Assembly: GCF_015555905.1 (NCBI RefSeq)
Contig: NZ_JADNLK010000010.1
Span: forward strand, 62,001 to 126,000
DNA: 64,000 bases
Source: Clostridium sp. D43t1_170807_H7
Lineage (GTDB): Bacteria; Bacillota; Clostridia; Clostridiales; Clostridiaceae
Direction: 5' to 3'
Positions within the stretch are counted from its first letter, which is position 1; each line of letters opens with the position of its first letter. This document shows, piece by piece, positions 16,851-25,511 of the stretch. The position numbers and the translations under genes were made by a program. The notes under the pieces were generated by a model. It worked only from the letters and a program-made list of their open reading frames with translations, was not told the DNA's origin and ran no database searches.

Positions 16851-18023
16851 ATGTATAGTATTATTTTTTTATTGGTAATCATATTTTTTCTACTGTTGCT
16901 GCTTTTTAAACTTTTTAACAAAAACCATAATTACTTTATGTGTATTTTAATCACAATGTTTATTTTTGTTTTTGTATATAATCTAGAAAGTTGTATAGAT
17001 GCCGCATTAATTGGAGTAAGCTTAGTTGTAAAGACCATTGTTCCAACAATTTTTCCATTTTCGGTAATATGCAATCTTTTAATTTCATATGACGGAGTTG
17101 GATTATATTCAAAAATATTAGGTCCAATTCTTTGTAAGCCTCTTAAGCTTTCAAAATCGTCTTCATTCCCCATAGTTGCTAGCTTTTTAAGTGGTTATCC
17201 TCTCGGTTGTAAATATTGTTGCGATCTTTATTCTTTAGGATACATAGATAGAAATGAATTTGAAAGACTTCTAAATATAGCTAGTAACGCAAGCCCTATG
17301 TTCATAATAGGCTCAATTGGAGCCACAATGTTAGGAGATGTAAAATTAGGTTTTATTTTGCTTATAGCTAATTATTTGTCTCCTATCATTGTAGGTATTT
17401 TAACAATGAATCGAAGTAAAACAACATCTTCTATGAAGGAACTACCTAAAAATAATACCAATATGAACTTTGGTTCAGCTTTAAAATCAGCTTTAGATAA
17501 TGGAATTAATACTACATTACAAGTTGGTGCTTTTGTAGTTTTATTCTCTATAATTATAAGCATAATAAAAAACAATGCTTATATAAGCATTGTTTTTTAT
17601 AATATAGAAGATTTTTTAAATCTTCCTAAATATTCAATTTACGGACTATTCTTAGGTAGTGTTGAATTTACTAATGGTTGTAAACTTATAACCACTTTAC
17701 CTTTAACACTTCCATTTAAACTAGCTATAATAAGCTTTATTTGTTCTTTTTCTGGTTTATCAGTAATAGCACAAATAAGTTCTTTTGTCTATAAATATGA
17801 TATTTCTATAGCAAAATATAGCTTTATGAAATTTATCCAAGGAATAATAAGCTTTAGCATAACTTTTATTATAAGTAGCCTCTTTTCACTACAATATACT
17901 GCTTATACATTCTCTGCTACTATCGATAATTATAATATTTCAATAATAATTTCATTAGCTTTATCACTTTTACTAATAGGAACTTTAATAATTTCACTTG
18001 TGAAAAATTTACATCGTTCTTAA
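16851..18023 (+). CDS. ylbJ: Sporulation integral membrane protein YlbJ
   Basis: Multi-spanning membrane protein of the nucleoside-transporter-gate type, mother-cell expressed and needed for a normal spore cortex in Bacillus. About eight to ten hydrophobic segments; the conserved FPFSVICNLLISYDGVG and SFLSGYPLGCKYCCDLYS motifs lie near residues 70 and 115. I use ATG 16851 (390 aa), preceded by GGGAGGGAATACC; an ATG 15 bases earlier contains that site. CATATAAAT about 30 nt upstream could be a sigma-E -10. The last 15 bp overlap a convergent gene. Confidence 0.9.
   Translation: MYSIIFLLVIIFFLLLLLFKLFNKNHNYFMCILITMFIFVFVYNLESCIDAALIGVSLVVKTIVPTIFPFSVICNLLISYDGVGLYSKILGPILCKPLKLSKSSSFPIVASFLSGYPLGCKYCCDLYSLGYIDRNEFERLLNIASNASPMFIIGSIGATMLGDVKLGFILLIANYLSPIIVGILTMNRSKTTSSMKELPKNNTNMNFGSALKSALDNGINTTLQVGAFVVLFSIIISIIKNNAYISIVFYNIEDFLNLPKYSIYGLFLGSVEFTNGCKLITTLPLTLPFKLAIISFICSFSGLSVIAQISSFVYKYDISIAKYSFMKFIQGIISFSITFIISSLFSLQYTAYTFSATIDNYNISIIISLALSLLLIGTLIISLVKNLHRS
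17567..17598. other. Perfect 32-bp palindrome inside ylbJ
   Basis: AAAAAACAATGCTTAT followed immediately by its exact reverse complement. As RNA from either strand it would be a hairpin ending in six U, i.e. shaped like a bidirectional intrinsic terminator, yet it lies within the coding sequence (KNNAYISIVF). The reading frame is not broken. Confidence 0.7.
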
Positions 18024-18545
18024 TTCAGCTATATTTTCTTTAATTATTGTTCCTGTTTGTGTTAAATTTTCATCTATTTCTTTTGCTACTTTTTCAAAAG
18101 ACTCTTGCATAGATTTAATTAATTGTTCCTTTTGTTTTTCTATTTCAACATCTAATTGCATTAAAATTTCATTTGAGTATTCTCTAGAACCTATTCTAAT
18201 AGCTTTAGCATCTCTTTGTGCTAGAGCTATTATTTCACTTGCCCGCATTTTCGCTTCTCTAACAAGATCATGAGTTTCAACATTTTGTTTCATTATTTCG
18301 ACTGTTTCCTTTTTAACATTATCAAATTCTTTTTGTGCTTCTTGAAGAATTCTATCCTTCTCATTAACAACCCATTGAGCTTTTTTAAACTGATCTGGCA
18401 AATAATTAATTATTTGGTCTATCACTTCATTAAACTCTTTCTTATCAATAATTGTTTTTCCTGTTATAGGCATTTTAGGTGAACTTTCCACCATATCTTG
18501 CAAATACTCTAATAATTCAATAACATTCAATTCTACCTTTTCCAA
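18009..18545 (-). CDS. Coiled-coil protein of unknown function in the rsmD-coaD operon
   Basis: 178-aa, strongly charged and mostly helical protein without membrane spans. The middle part (EKDRILQEAQKEFDNVKKETVEIM, then REAKMRASEIIALAQRDA) resembles the stalk helices of ATP synthase subunit b and DivIVA-like proteins, which is why relatives are often labelled ATPase; no nucleotide-binding motif is visible. It lies 18 nt after coaD and its end overlaps the convergent ylbJ by 15 bp. Function not assignable. Confidence 0.75.
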   Translation of the reverse strand: MEKVELNVIELLEYLQDMVESSPKMPITGKTIIDKKEFNEVIDQIINYLPDQFKKAQWVVNEKDRILQEAQKEFDNVKKETVEIMKQNVETHDLVREAKMRASEIIALAQRDAKAIRIGSREYSNEILMQLDVEIEKQKEQLIKSMQESFEKVAKEIDENLTQTGTIIKENIAELRTM

Positions 18546-18563
18546 AATGTACCTCCCCCAGTT

Positions 18564-19043
18564 CTATCCCTTAATCTTTCTAATAACATCATCAACTATT
18601 TCATCTGGAACTAAACCACTAATACTTCCTCCAAATTTAGCAACTTGCTTAACTGATGAAGAACTTAAAAATGAATTAGCTGCAGACGTAGTCATAAATA
18701 AAGTTTCAACATCTGAATCCAATTGCGAATTCATTAATGCCATTTGAAACTCATACTCAAAATCTGATACAGCTCTTAACCCTTTTAATATAACTCTTGC
18801 ATTATTTTTTTTAGCCAAATCAACTAAAAGCCCATTAAAACTAACAACTTCCACATTATCTAAATGTTTTGTTACTCTTTTTATAAGCTCAACCCTCTCT
18901 TCAATAGGAAACAATCCCACCTTATCAACATTGACTAAAACACCAACTATAAGTTTATCAAAAACTTTTGATCCCCTTGTAATAATATCTAAATGACCAT
19001 TAGTAACAGGATCAAAGCTACCTGGATAAATTGCAACTCTCAT
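18564..19043 (-). CDS. coaD: Phosphopantetheine adenylyltransferase
   Basis: Fourth step of coenzyme A synthesis: 4'-phosphopantetheine + ATP to dephospho-CoA. 159 aa; the N-terminal [17 protein letters not shown] carries the T/HxGH motif and the C-terminal [23 protein letters not shown] is the family signature. It follows rsmD by 15 nt, the usual pairing. Confidence 0.97.
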   Translation of the reverse strand: MRVAIYPGSFDPVTNGHLDIITRGSKVFDKLIVGVLVNVDKVGLFPIEERVELIKRVTKHLDNVEVVSFNGLLVDLAKKNNARVILKGLRAVSDFEYEFQMALMNSQLDSDVETLFMTTSAANSFLSSSSVKQVAKFGGSISGLVPDEIVDDVIRKIKG

Positions 19044-19058
19044 AATTTTCTCCCTATG

Positions 19059-19616
19059 TTATTCTCTAATATATTTATAGTAACAAACAGTTGTGTTACC
19101 ATATTTTTTACTTCTAAATAATTTAATGTCCCCATACCCTTCATAAATTTCTTCTATTGAATCTATTTTAGTTACTATTATACCATCTTCAGCTAACATA
19201 TTATTTTCCTTAACAATTTTAATTGCCTCAGGAATCATTTCTCTACAATAAGGTGGATCTATAAAAATAACATCCATTACCTTACCTTTTTTAGCTAAAT
19301 TTTTAAGAACTTCATATGAATCCATATTTAAAGGAAAACAGAAATCCTCAAACTTTAAATTTTTGATATTTTCTTTTAATAATGGAAATGTTACAGCACT
19401 CTTATCAACTAAATATACTTCCTTAGCCCCTCTACTCGCTGCTTCTAACCCCAAACTACCAGTTCCAGCAAATACATCAATTACTACTGCATCTAACAAA
19501 TAATTTTGTATTGTACTAAACATAGCTTCCTTAACTCTATCTAAAGTAGGTCTAGTTTCCATAGTTGCTGGAGGTATTAATTTGCGTCCTCTTGCTTTTC
19601 CTGCTATAATTCTCAT
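19059..19616 (-). CDS. rsmD: 16S rRNA (guanine966-N2)-methyltransferase RsmD
   Basis: SAM-dependent methyltransferase acting on 16S rRNA. 185 aa; MRIIAGKARGRKL, the TRPTLDRVKEAMFS segment, the SAM-binding VIDVFAGTGSLGLEAASRGA (about 43-62) and the catalytic DPPY in VIFIDPPYCREM are present. First gene of the rsmD-coaD-coiled-coil unit; GAGGAAATTAA precedes the ATG. Upstream lies the 73-bp repeat array. Confidence 0.95.
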   Translation of the reverse strand: MRIIAGKARGRKLIPPATMETRPTLDRVKEAMFSTIQNYLLDAVVIDVFAGTGSLGLEAASRGAKEVYLVDKSAVTFPLLKENIKNLKFEDFCFPLNMDSYEVLKNLAKKGKVMDVIFIDPPYCREMIPEAIKIVKENNMLAEDGIIVTKIDSIEEIYEGYGDIKLFRSKKYGNTTVCYYKYIRE

Positions 19617-19697
19617 TTAATTTCCTCCTTTGTCATTAACATTATAATTCTAACATATAATTAATTTATTAACAATTTTTTTATTATTTTTATAAAT

Positions 19698-19989
19698 GAA
19701 ACTCACTATTCATTTCATTCATAGGAGTAAGTTCATTTAACCAAATTAAAATTTGGAAATTCACTTAATTGAAACTCACTATTCATTTCATTCATAGGAG
19801 TAAGTTCATTTAACCAAATTAAAATTTGGAAATTCACTTAATTGAAACTCACTATTCATTTCATTCATAGGAGTAAGTTCATTTAACCAAATTAAAATTT
19901 GGAAATTCACTTAATTGAAACTCACTATTCATTTCATTCATAGGAATAAGTTCATTTAACCAAATTAAAATTTGGAAATTCACTTAATT
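19698..19989. repeat. Four head-to-tail 73-bp tandem repeats
   Basis: Copies start at 19698, 19771, 19844 and 19917, exactly 73 bp each with no spacers. Copies 1-3 are identical; copy 4 differs by one base (A for G in its GGAGTAAG). Each unit has two inverted repeats: GAAACTCACTAT against ATAGGAGTAAGTTC (imperfect) and CCAAATT/AATTTGG with a 2-nt loop, flanked by AAGT/ACTT. 73 is not a multiple of three, so a continuous repeat protein is excluded. The recG stop codon lies in the last unit. Fills most of the 367-bp rsmD-recG gap. Confidence 0.97.
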
Positions 19990-22014
19990 AAAACAAATAT
20001 ATTTGCTCCAGCGTTCTAAAGAATTTTTTACTTCATTACAAAACTTTACTTTTTCTTCTTCATCTGAATCTAGTAATATTTTTGCTTCACTTTTAGCACA
20101 TCTTAATATGTTCATATCATCATATATGTTTGCTAAAATAAATTCTTCATCACCACTTTGTCTTCTTCCAAACATTTCACCTGATCCCCTTAATTTTAAA
20201 TCCTCTTCAGATATATAAAATCCATCAGTTGAACTAGTCATAATCTCCATTCTCTTTTTAGTATTTTCAGTTTTCGCCTTTGCAATTAATATACAGTAAG
20301 ATTCATAACTTCCTCTTCCAACTCTACCTCTTAATTGATGTAATTGTGCTAAGCCAAATCTTTCTGCATTTTCAATTATCATAACAGATGCATTAGGAAC
20401 ATTAACTCCAACTTCTATTACTGTAGTTGAAATTATAGCCTTTGTTTCATTTTTCTTAAATCTATTTATAATTTCATCTTTTTCCTTTGGTTTCATTTTT
20501 CCATGTAAAATTTCTATAGGTATTCCTCTAAATACGCCATCACTTAATTCATTATATAGTTTTTCAACAGAATTTAGCTTCATATCTTCATCTTCTTCAA
20601 TAAGTGGACATACTATATAAACTTGACGCCCCTTATCAATTTCCTCTAAAGCCAAATCATAAGCAGAAAATCTTTCACTTTCATTAAAGAATCTTGTATC
20701 TACAGGCTTTCTTCCTGGAGGTAATTGATCTATAGCTGATATATCTAAGTCTGAATATACATACAATGCTAAAGTTCTTGGTATTGGAGTTGCCGTCATT
20801 ACCATAACATCAGGACGTCTTCCTTTATTTATAAGTCTACTTCTTTGCTCTACACCAAACCTATGTTGCTCATCAGTTATAACCAATCCCAAATTCTTAA
20901 AATCTACATCCTCTTGAATTAAAGCATGAGTTCCTATTACTATCACAGGTTCCTCTGTAGTAATAAGCTCCTTTATGCGTCTCTTTTCCTTTAAAGAAGT
21001 GCTCCCTGTTAATAACTCAATATGTATATCAAAAGGTTCTAATAACTTTTTAGCCTCTAAATAATGTTGATTTGCTAATATTTCAGTTGGCACCATTAAA
21101 GTTGCTTGATATCCATTTTTAATAACATTAAACATAGCAATTAGTGCAACTACTGTTTTTCCGCTTCCAACATCACCTTGAACTAATCTATTCATTGGCC
21201 ATGGACTTTTTTGATCTCTTAAAATTTCCCTTACCACCCTTGTTTGTGCATCCGTTAAACTATATGGCAATGCAGCCTTTAAGTCCTTTAATTCTTCTAC
21301 TAACTTAAATTCAATTCCATTCTTAGCCCTTAAATTCTTCTTAAGCATTAATAACTTCATTGAATATGTAAATAACTCTTGAAACTTTAATCTATTTATA
21401 GCTAATTCAAGCTCTCTTTTCCCTGTAGGAAAATGAATATTTTTTATAGCAAAATCTAAATTAGTCATTTTGTATTTCTCTAATAAATATTGTGGCAAAT
21501 TATCTTTTATAGTTATTTGTTCCAAACAACTGCCTATAAGCTTTATTAATATTTTATCTGTTAAATCACCCTTTAAACTATATTTAGGTACTATTTCATT
21601 TTCCTTAGCTAATTTAACCCCCACTATTGGATTAATAACTTCAAGCCTATTGGTAACTCTTTTAAATTTCCCCATTAAATCATAGCTTTGCCCAATTTTA
21701 AATGTATTTTTTATAAACCCTTGATTAAACCATTTACCTAGTACTAAATTTCCTAAATAATTAAATTTTATAGTAGTTAATGTTTTTCCTGTTTTAGTTC
21801 TAACATCTCTATCTATTCCTACACATACACAAGTTAATACTTGTTTATCCTCTTCATCTATTTCATTAAAAGGAATATTACTTCTTAAAAACTCATAATC
21901 CCTAGGAAAATATAAAAGCAAATCTAAAACAGTAAATATTCCACATCTATTTAACTTTTCTAATAATTTAGGTCCAACACCCTTTAGATATTTTACATCT
22001 TGTGATATATCCAT
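19984..22014 (-). CDS. recG: ATP-dependent DNA helicase RecG
   Basis: Superfamily 2 helicase that remodels stalled forks and Holliday junctions. 676 aa: N-terminal wedge/OB domain, helicase motifs GDVGSGKTVVALIA near 275, GTHALIQ, the box ITDEQHRFGVEQR near 370, and motif VI QLRGRVGRGSYES near 570. AGGAG precedes the ATG by 7 nt. The last two codons lie in the terminal 73-bp repeat, so the C-terminal end coincides with the array boundary. Confidence 0.97.
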   Translation of the reverse strand: MDISQDVKYLKGVGPKLLEKLNRCGIFTVLDLLLYFPRDYEFLRSNIPFNEIDEEDKQVLTCVCVGIDRDVRTKTGKTLTTIKFNYLGNLVLGKWFNQGFIKNTFKIGQSYDLMGKFKRVTNRLEVINPIVGVKLAKENEIVPKYSLKGDLTDKILIKLIGSCLEQITIKDNLPQYLLEKYKMTNLDFAIKNIHFPTGKRELELAINRLKFQELFTYSMKLLMLKKNLRAKNGIEFKLVEELKDLKAALPYSLTDAQTRVVREILRDQKSPWPMNRLVQGDVGSGKTVVALIAMFNVIKNGYQATLMVPTEILANQHYLEAKKLLEPFDIHIELLTGSTSLKEKRRIKELITTEEPVIVIGTHALIQEDVDFKNLGLVITDEQHRFGVEQRSRLINKGRRPDVMVMTATPIPRTLALYVYSDLDISAIDQLPPGRKPVDTRFFNESERFSAYDLALEEIDKGRQVYIVCPLIEEDEDMKLNSVEKLYNELSDGVFRGIPIEILHGKMKPKEKDEIINRFKKNETKAIISTTVIEVGVNVPNASVMIIENAERFGLAQLHQLRGRVGRGSYESYCILIAKAKTENTKKRMEIMTSSTDGFYISEEDLKLRGSGEMFGRRQSGDEEFILANIYDDMNILRCAKSEAKILLDSDEEEKVKFCNEVKNSLERWSKYICFN

Positions 22015-22067
22015 TTTACTTCTCCTACTCTTTAAATAATAAATATAATTTTATAATATTACATAAA

Positions 22068-22102
22068 AAAATAAAGCACAAGAAATTAACCTTCCTTGTG
22101 CT
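22068..22102 (-). terminator. Intrinsic terminator after fakA
   Basis: An 8-bp AGCACAAG stem, 12-nt loop and TTATTTTTTT on the minus strand, 12 nt past the fakA stop. Confidence 0.85.
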
Positions 22103-22113
22103 CTTAAAAACAA

Positions 22114-23760
22114 TTATTCTACAGCCATTATAAAGTAGTATAAAGGTTGATCTCCTTTGTAGAATTGTACATCACACTCTTCATACTTTTCTTCTAATTT
22201 TTCTGTAAACTCTTCTATTTTACTTTCATCTACGTCTTTACCATAGAATATAGTTATAAGTTCACTATCTTCATCGATCATAGACTCTAAAACTTCTTCT
22301 GCTACTTTGAAGTAATCCTCTCCAACCTTATTGATTTTTCCTTCAATAAGACCAAGCATATTACCTTCTTTAATTTCTATTCCATCCATTTCAGTATCTC
22401 TAACTGCATAAGTTACAGAGCCTGTCTTAACAAGTTCTAATGCTTCCATTAAAGCAGCTTCATTTTCATCAACTTCATGTTCTGCATTAAACATAGTTAT
22501 ACAAGTAATACCTTGTGGAATACTCTTAGTTGGTATAACTCTAACATCTTTATCAGATATTTCTGCTGCTTGAGTAGCTGCCATAATTATGTTCTTATTA
22601 TTAGGTAAAATGAATATGTGATCAGCATTTAATTTAGATATACATTCCATCATATCTTGAGTTGATGGATTCATTGTTTGACCACCTTCAATTACGTAAT
22701 CAACACCTAAATCCTTAAGAACATGAGTTATTCCTTCTCCCATAGCTACTGAAATAAATGCATATTTCTTCTTTTCCATAGCTACTTCAGTTTCAACCTC
22801 TTCAGGATTAGTTTTAGCATACTCTTCTTTTGACATTAGAACTTCTCTATGTTCTTCTCTCATATTATCTATTTTAATTTTAGATAATTCACCTACAGCT
22901 ACCGCTTTAGATAATACTAATCCCGGATCATTAGTATGAATATGTACTTTTATTACATCATCATACCCAACAACAATCATAGAGTCACCAAGAGATTCGA
23001 TTTCATCTTGGAATGCTTTAGCTTTAGAAGCATCTCCTAATATTATAAATTCTGTACAGTATCCAAATTTAATATCTATATCTTCTATAGCTTCAGCGCT
23101 TGCTCCTGCTGAACCTTTAGCAGATATATCTTTTATCTCTGCTTTTATTCCATCTTTTAATGCATCATACATTCCTTGTAATATGATATATAATCCCATA
23201 CCACCTGAATCTACAACCTTAGCCTTTTTAAGTGCTGGTAAAAGATCTGGAGTTTTATCTAACATTACCTTTGCTTCAACTACTATTTCACCTAAAAGTT
23301 CTACTATATCAGTTTTATTACTTTTTACAGCCCCTTCTGAAGCAGCTCTGATAACTGAAAGTATAGTACCTTCCGTTGGTTTCATTACCGCTTTGTAAGC
23401 TGCCTTGCTTCCTTCTACAAAAGCATTGGCAAATTCTAAACTATCAACACTTGTTTTTCCTTCTAATCCTTTAGAAATACCTCTAAGTATTTGAGATAAG
23501 ATAACACCTGAGTTACCTCTTGCTCCCATTAAAGCACCTTTTGCTAATTTCTTTGAAGTTTCTCCAATTGATTCTGAATTTAAATTTTCTATTTCTTTTA
23601 CAGCTGCCTTAAAAGTCATAGACATATTAGTTCCCGTGTCACCATCTGGTACAGGAAAAACATTTAACGCGTTAACGAAATCACTTTCCTCCAATAATCT
23701 ATTGCTAGCATTAACAACCATATTGTAAAAATCATGGCCGTTTATTCTGTCATATCTCAT
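22114..23760 (-). CDS. fakA: Fatty acid kinase ATP-binding subunit FakA (YloV, DAK2)
   Basis: Phosphorylates fatty acids held by a FakB protein, feeding PlsX/PlsY lipid synthesis. 548 aa: N-terminal DhaL kinase domain with NVFPVPDGDTGTNMSMT (about 34-50) and GARGNSGVILSQILRG near 80, then a middle and C-terminal EDD-like part. No fakB is in the window. It is 11 nt after yloU, in one transcript from the promoter at 24157. Confidence 0.92.
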   Translation of the reverse strand: MRYDRINGHDFYNMVVNASNRLLEESDFVNALNVFPVPDGDTGTNMSMTFKAAVKEIENLNSESIGETSKKLAKGALMGARGNSGVILSQILRGISKGLEGKTSVDSLEFANAFVEGSKAAYKAVMKPTEGTILSVIRAASEGAVKSNKTDIVELLGEIVVEAKVMLDKTPDLLPALKKAKVVDSGGMGLYIILQGMYDALKDGIKAEIKDISAKGSAGASAEAIEDIDIKFGYCTEFIILGDASKAKAFQDEIESLGDSMIVVGYDDVIKVHIHTNDPGLVLSKAVAVGELSKIKIDNMREEHREVLMSKEEYAKTNPEEVETEVAMEKKKYAFISVAMGEGITHVLKDLGVDYVIEGGQTMNPSTQDMMECISKLNADHIFILPNNKNIIMAATQAAEISDKDVRVIPTKSIPQGITCITMFNAEHEVDENEAALMEALELVKTGSVTYAVRDTEMDGIEIKEGNMLGLIEGKINKVGEDYFKVAEEVLESMIDEDSELITIFYGKDVDESKIEEFTEKLEEKYEECDVQFYKGDQPLYYFIMAVE

Positions 23761-23771
23761 CCTGTTACCTC

Positions 23772-24122
23772 CTAGACTCTTACCGCTTGAACATTAACTG
23801 TAACTGAAGCAACCTTTAGTCCAGTATAATTTTCAACACTATAACGCACCTTTTGAATTATATTATTAGCTATTACAGAAATTTTAGTTCCGTATTCAAC
23901 CATTATTGATAATTCTATTATTAATTTATCTTCATCATTAAATTTTAATTTAACACCTTTACTTAAATTCTCAATTCTCATTAGCTCCCATAGGCCTTCA
24001 GTAGCATTTTTAGAAACCATACCAACAACACCATAGCATTCCATTGTTGATAATCCTACTATCTTTCCTAATACTTCTTCAGAGTAATGTATACTTCCAA
24101 GGTCATTTGAATATCCTACCAT
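23772..24122 (-). CDS. yloU: Asp23/Gls24 family protein YloU
   Basis: 116-aa alkaline-shock family protein, cytosolic or membrane-surface in other Gram-positives. GSIHYSEEVLGKIVGLSTMECYGVVGM and the later VEYGTKISVIANNIIQKVRYSVENYTG match the family. It always travels with the fakA gene; exact role unknown. GGAGG lies ahead of the ATG; it is the first gene of its transcript. Confidence 0.93.
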   Translation of the reverse strand: MVGYSNDLGSIHYSEEVLGKIVGLSTMECYGVVGMVSKNATEGLWELMRIENLSKGVKLKFNDEDKLIIELSIMVEYGTKISVIANNIIQKVRYSVENYTGLKVASVTVNVQAVRV

Positions 24123-24156
24123 AGAAAATCCTCCTTTTTATCTTTCCATATAGATT

Positions 24157-24185
24157 ATTGTATATTAGTTGCTATATTAATTCAA
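24157..24185 (-). promoter_or_regulatory. Sigma-A promoter for yloU-fakA
   Basis: TTGAAT, 17 nt, TACAAT on the minus strand, divergent from the rpmB promoter. Confidence 0.75.
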
Positions 24186-24256
24186 GTAAATTTATCCTAT
24201 TCCTTCGCCATTTAACAACATAATATAAAATTTTTTAATATTTTTTTGAAATAGCC

Positions 24257-24286
24257 TTGCATTTTTTATATAACCTATGTTAAAAT
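24257..24286 (+). promoter_or_regulatory. Sigma-A promoter for rpmB
   Basis: TTGCAT, 18 nt, TAAAAT. The short leader that follows can fold TTGAAGA (24300-24306) against TCTTCAA (24314-24320) just ahead of the ribosome binding site. Confidence 0.6.
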
Positions 24287-24340
24287 CTATTTTGTCCTAT
24301 TGAAGAGAAATTATCTTCAAACATAAGGAGGTGTTTTCAA

Positions 24341-24532
24341 GTGGCAAGAAGATGCGAAGTTTGTAATAAAGGTGTAGTATCTGGAACTCAATACTCACAC
24401 TCACATCGTCAATCTAAGAGAACTTGGGCTCCTAACATAAAGAGAGTAAAGGCTTTAGTTAACGGAACACCAAAAACTGTTCACGTTTGTACAAGATGCC
24501 TTAGATCTGGTAAGGTTGAAAGAGCAATATAA
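24341..24532 (+). CDS. rpmB: 50S ribosomal protein L28
   Basis: 63 aa, GTG start, preceded by AAGGAGGTGTTTTCAA. ARRCEVCNKGVVSGTQYSHSHRQSKR and the C-terminal VCTRCLRSGKVERA are typical; the CEVC/CTRC pairs indicate the zinc-binding form. It is a monocistronic gene on the plus strand between two minus-strand units, as in Bacillus (spoVM-rpmB-yloU order). Confidence 0.97.
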   Translation: MARRCEVCNKGVVSGTQYSHSHRQSKRTWAPNIKRVKALVNGTPKTVHVCTRCLRSGKVERAI

Positions 24533-24540
24533 GTTCAAAT

Positions 24541-24577
24541 AGAAAAAGCAATTGATTGATTCAATTGCTTTTTTTAT
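24541..24577 (+). terminator. Terminator after rpmB, probably bidirectional
   Basis: A 10-bp AAGCAATTGA stem with a 5-nt loop, seven T on the plus-strand 3' side and an A-rich 5' side, so it can also end the convergent spoVM transcript. Confidence 0.9.
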
Positions 24578-24650
24578 TATTAAAATTTAATAATGTATAA
24601 ATAAAAGGCATACTATCCTTAATAGCTTCTGCTACTTTTCTCCTATGTAC

Positions 24651-24722
24651 TTATTTTTTTCTAGTAAAAAACTTAATTATAGATGATAAAAACTTTGGTA
24701 ATTTAATAGCAACAATCTTCAA
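24651..24722 (-). CDS. spoVM: Stage V sporulation protein M (SpoVM)
   Basis: 23-residue amphipathic peptide, TTG start, beginning MKIVAIKLPKFLSS and ending FFTRKK; the central proline in KLPKF matches SpoVM. It recognises the convex forespore membrane and anchors SpoIVA, which is also in this window. GGGGGGA lies 6 nt before the TTG. It sits between thiN and rpmB exactly as in Bacillus subtilis. The surrounding 24533-24870 contains only this gene and terminators. Confidence 0.88.
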   Translation of the reverse strand: MKIVAIKLPKFLSSIIKFFTRKK

Positions 24723-24780
24723 AATTAATCCCCCCATTCATTTTCTGTTACATAAATAATTTTAAACATGCTGTTTTATT

Positions 24781-24837
24781 TAAAATAAAAACACCACTCC
24801 TTACTATACATATTATGCAAGTAACTGCTAAGTGGTG
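24781..24837 (-). terminator. Terminator after thiN
   Basis: CACCACT (24792-24798) and AGTGGTG (24831-24837) form the outer stem with inner TTAC/GTAA pairing; TTTTTATTTT follows on the minus strand. It separates thiN from spoVM, consistent with sporulation-specific control of the latter. Confidence 0.75.
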
Positions 24838-24870
24838 ATTATTTTTAAAAAATTTTTTTATTTTTTTATT

Positions 24871-25509
24871 TTAATCTTTTGAATATACTACCAAAATACT
24901 ACCATTAGAAATTTCTAAACTAATTTCATCAGTTATAAATTCATTAGATACAGTTCTAGAATCTCCAATTTTTAAAGTATATTTATCTAAGTTATATTTA
25001 GCACCTTTTATGCTAAACTCCTCTACTATACTATCATACGCTAAAAAAGATACATACTTATATTTATTATCTCTTTTTATACTGGTATTTTTATTAATTA
25101 AAAACATTTTATTTCTATCATCAACTATTTCTGATAATATTCCTAAATTTAAAGCTTTTAATAATAGACCCAAGTTACCTAAGGTATGATCAAATCTTTG
25201 TCCTGTAGCACCTAAAAAAATAATTTTTTTTACTCCTTTAGAGCTTGCTAATTCAAAAGCCTCTTCAGAATCAGTAAAATTTTTCTCACATTGATACTGA
25301 TATTTAACTACACCTTGTTTAACTATTTCATCTATTATATCTAAATTTGAAGAATCAAAGTCTCCTACAATATAATGAGGCTTTACTTTAGCTTCAAAAA
25401 GATAATTACATCCTTTATCTACCCCAATTATTAGCTCACACTGATCTGAATAATACTTAATAATTTCATCTTTAGGTTTAACGCCTCCAGCTACTATTAA
25501 ACAATTCAT
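24871..25509 (-). CDS. thiN: Thiamine pyrophosphokinase
   Basis: Converts thiamine + ATP to thiamine pyrophosphate. 212 aa; VAGGVKPKDEIIKYY, GVDKGCNYLFEAKVKPHYIVGDFDSS (the catalytic GDFDS near residue 53) and FLGATGQRFDHTLGNL near 98 are diagnostic. It starts 2 nt after rpe ends, in the rsgA-rpe-thiN transcript. Confidence 0.95.
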   Translation of the reverse strand: MNCLIVAGGVKPKDEIIKYYSDQCELIIGVDKGCNYLFEAKVKPHYIVGDFDSSNLDIIDEIVKQGVVKYQYQCEKNFTDSEEAFELASSKGVKKIIFLGATGQRFDHTLGNLGLLLKALNLGILSEIVDDRNKMFLINKNTSIKRDNKYKYVSFLAYDSIVEEFSIKGAKYNLDKYTLKIGDSRTVSNEFITDEISLEISNGSILVVYSKD

Positions 25510-25511
25510 CT

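Noticed and set aside
19698-19989. CRISPR array
   Set aside because: The four 73-bp units abut each other without unique spacers, and no cas gene is present.
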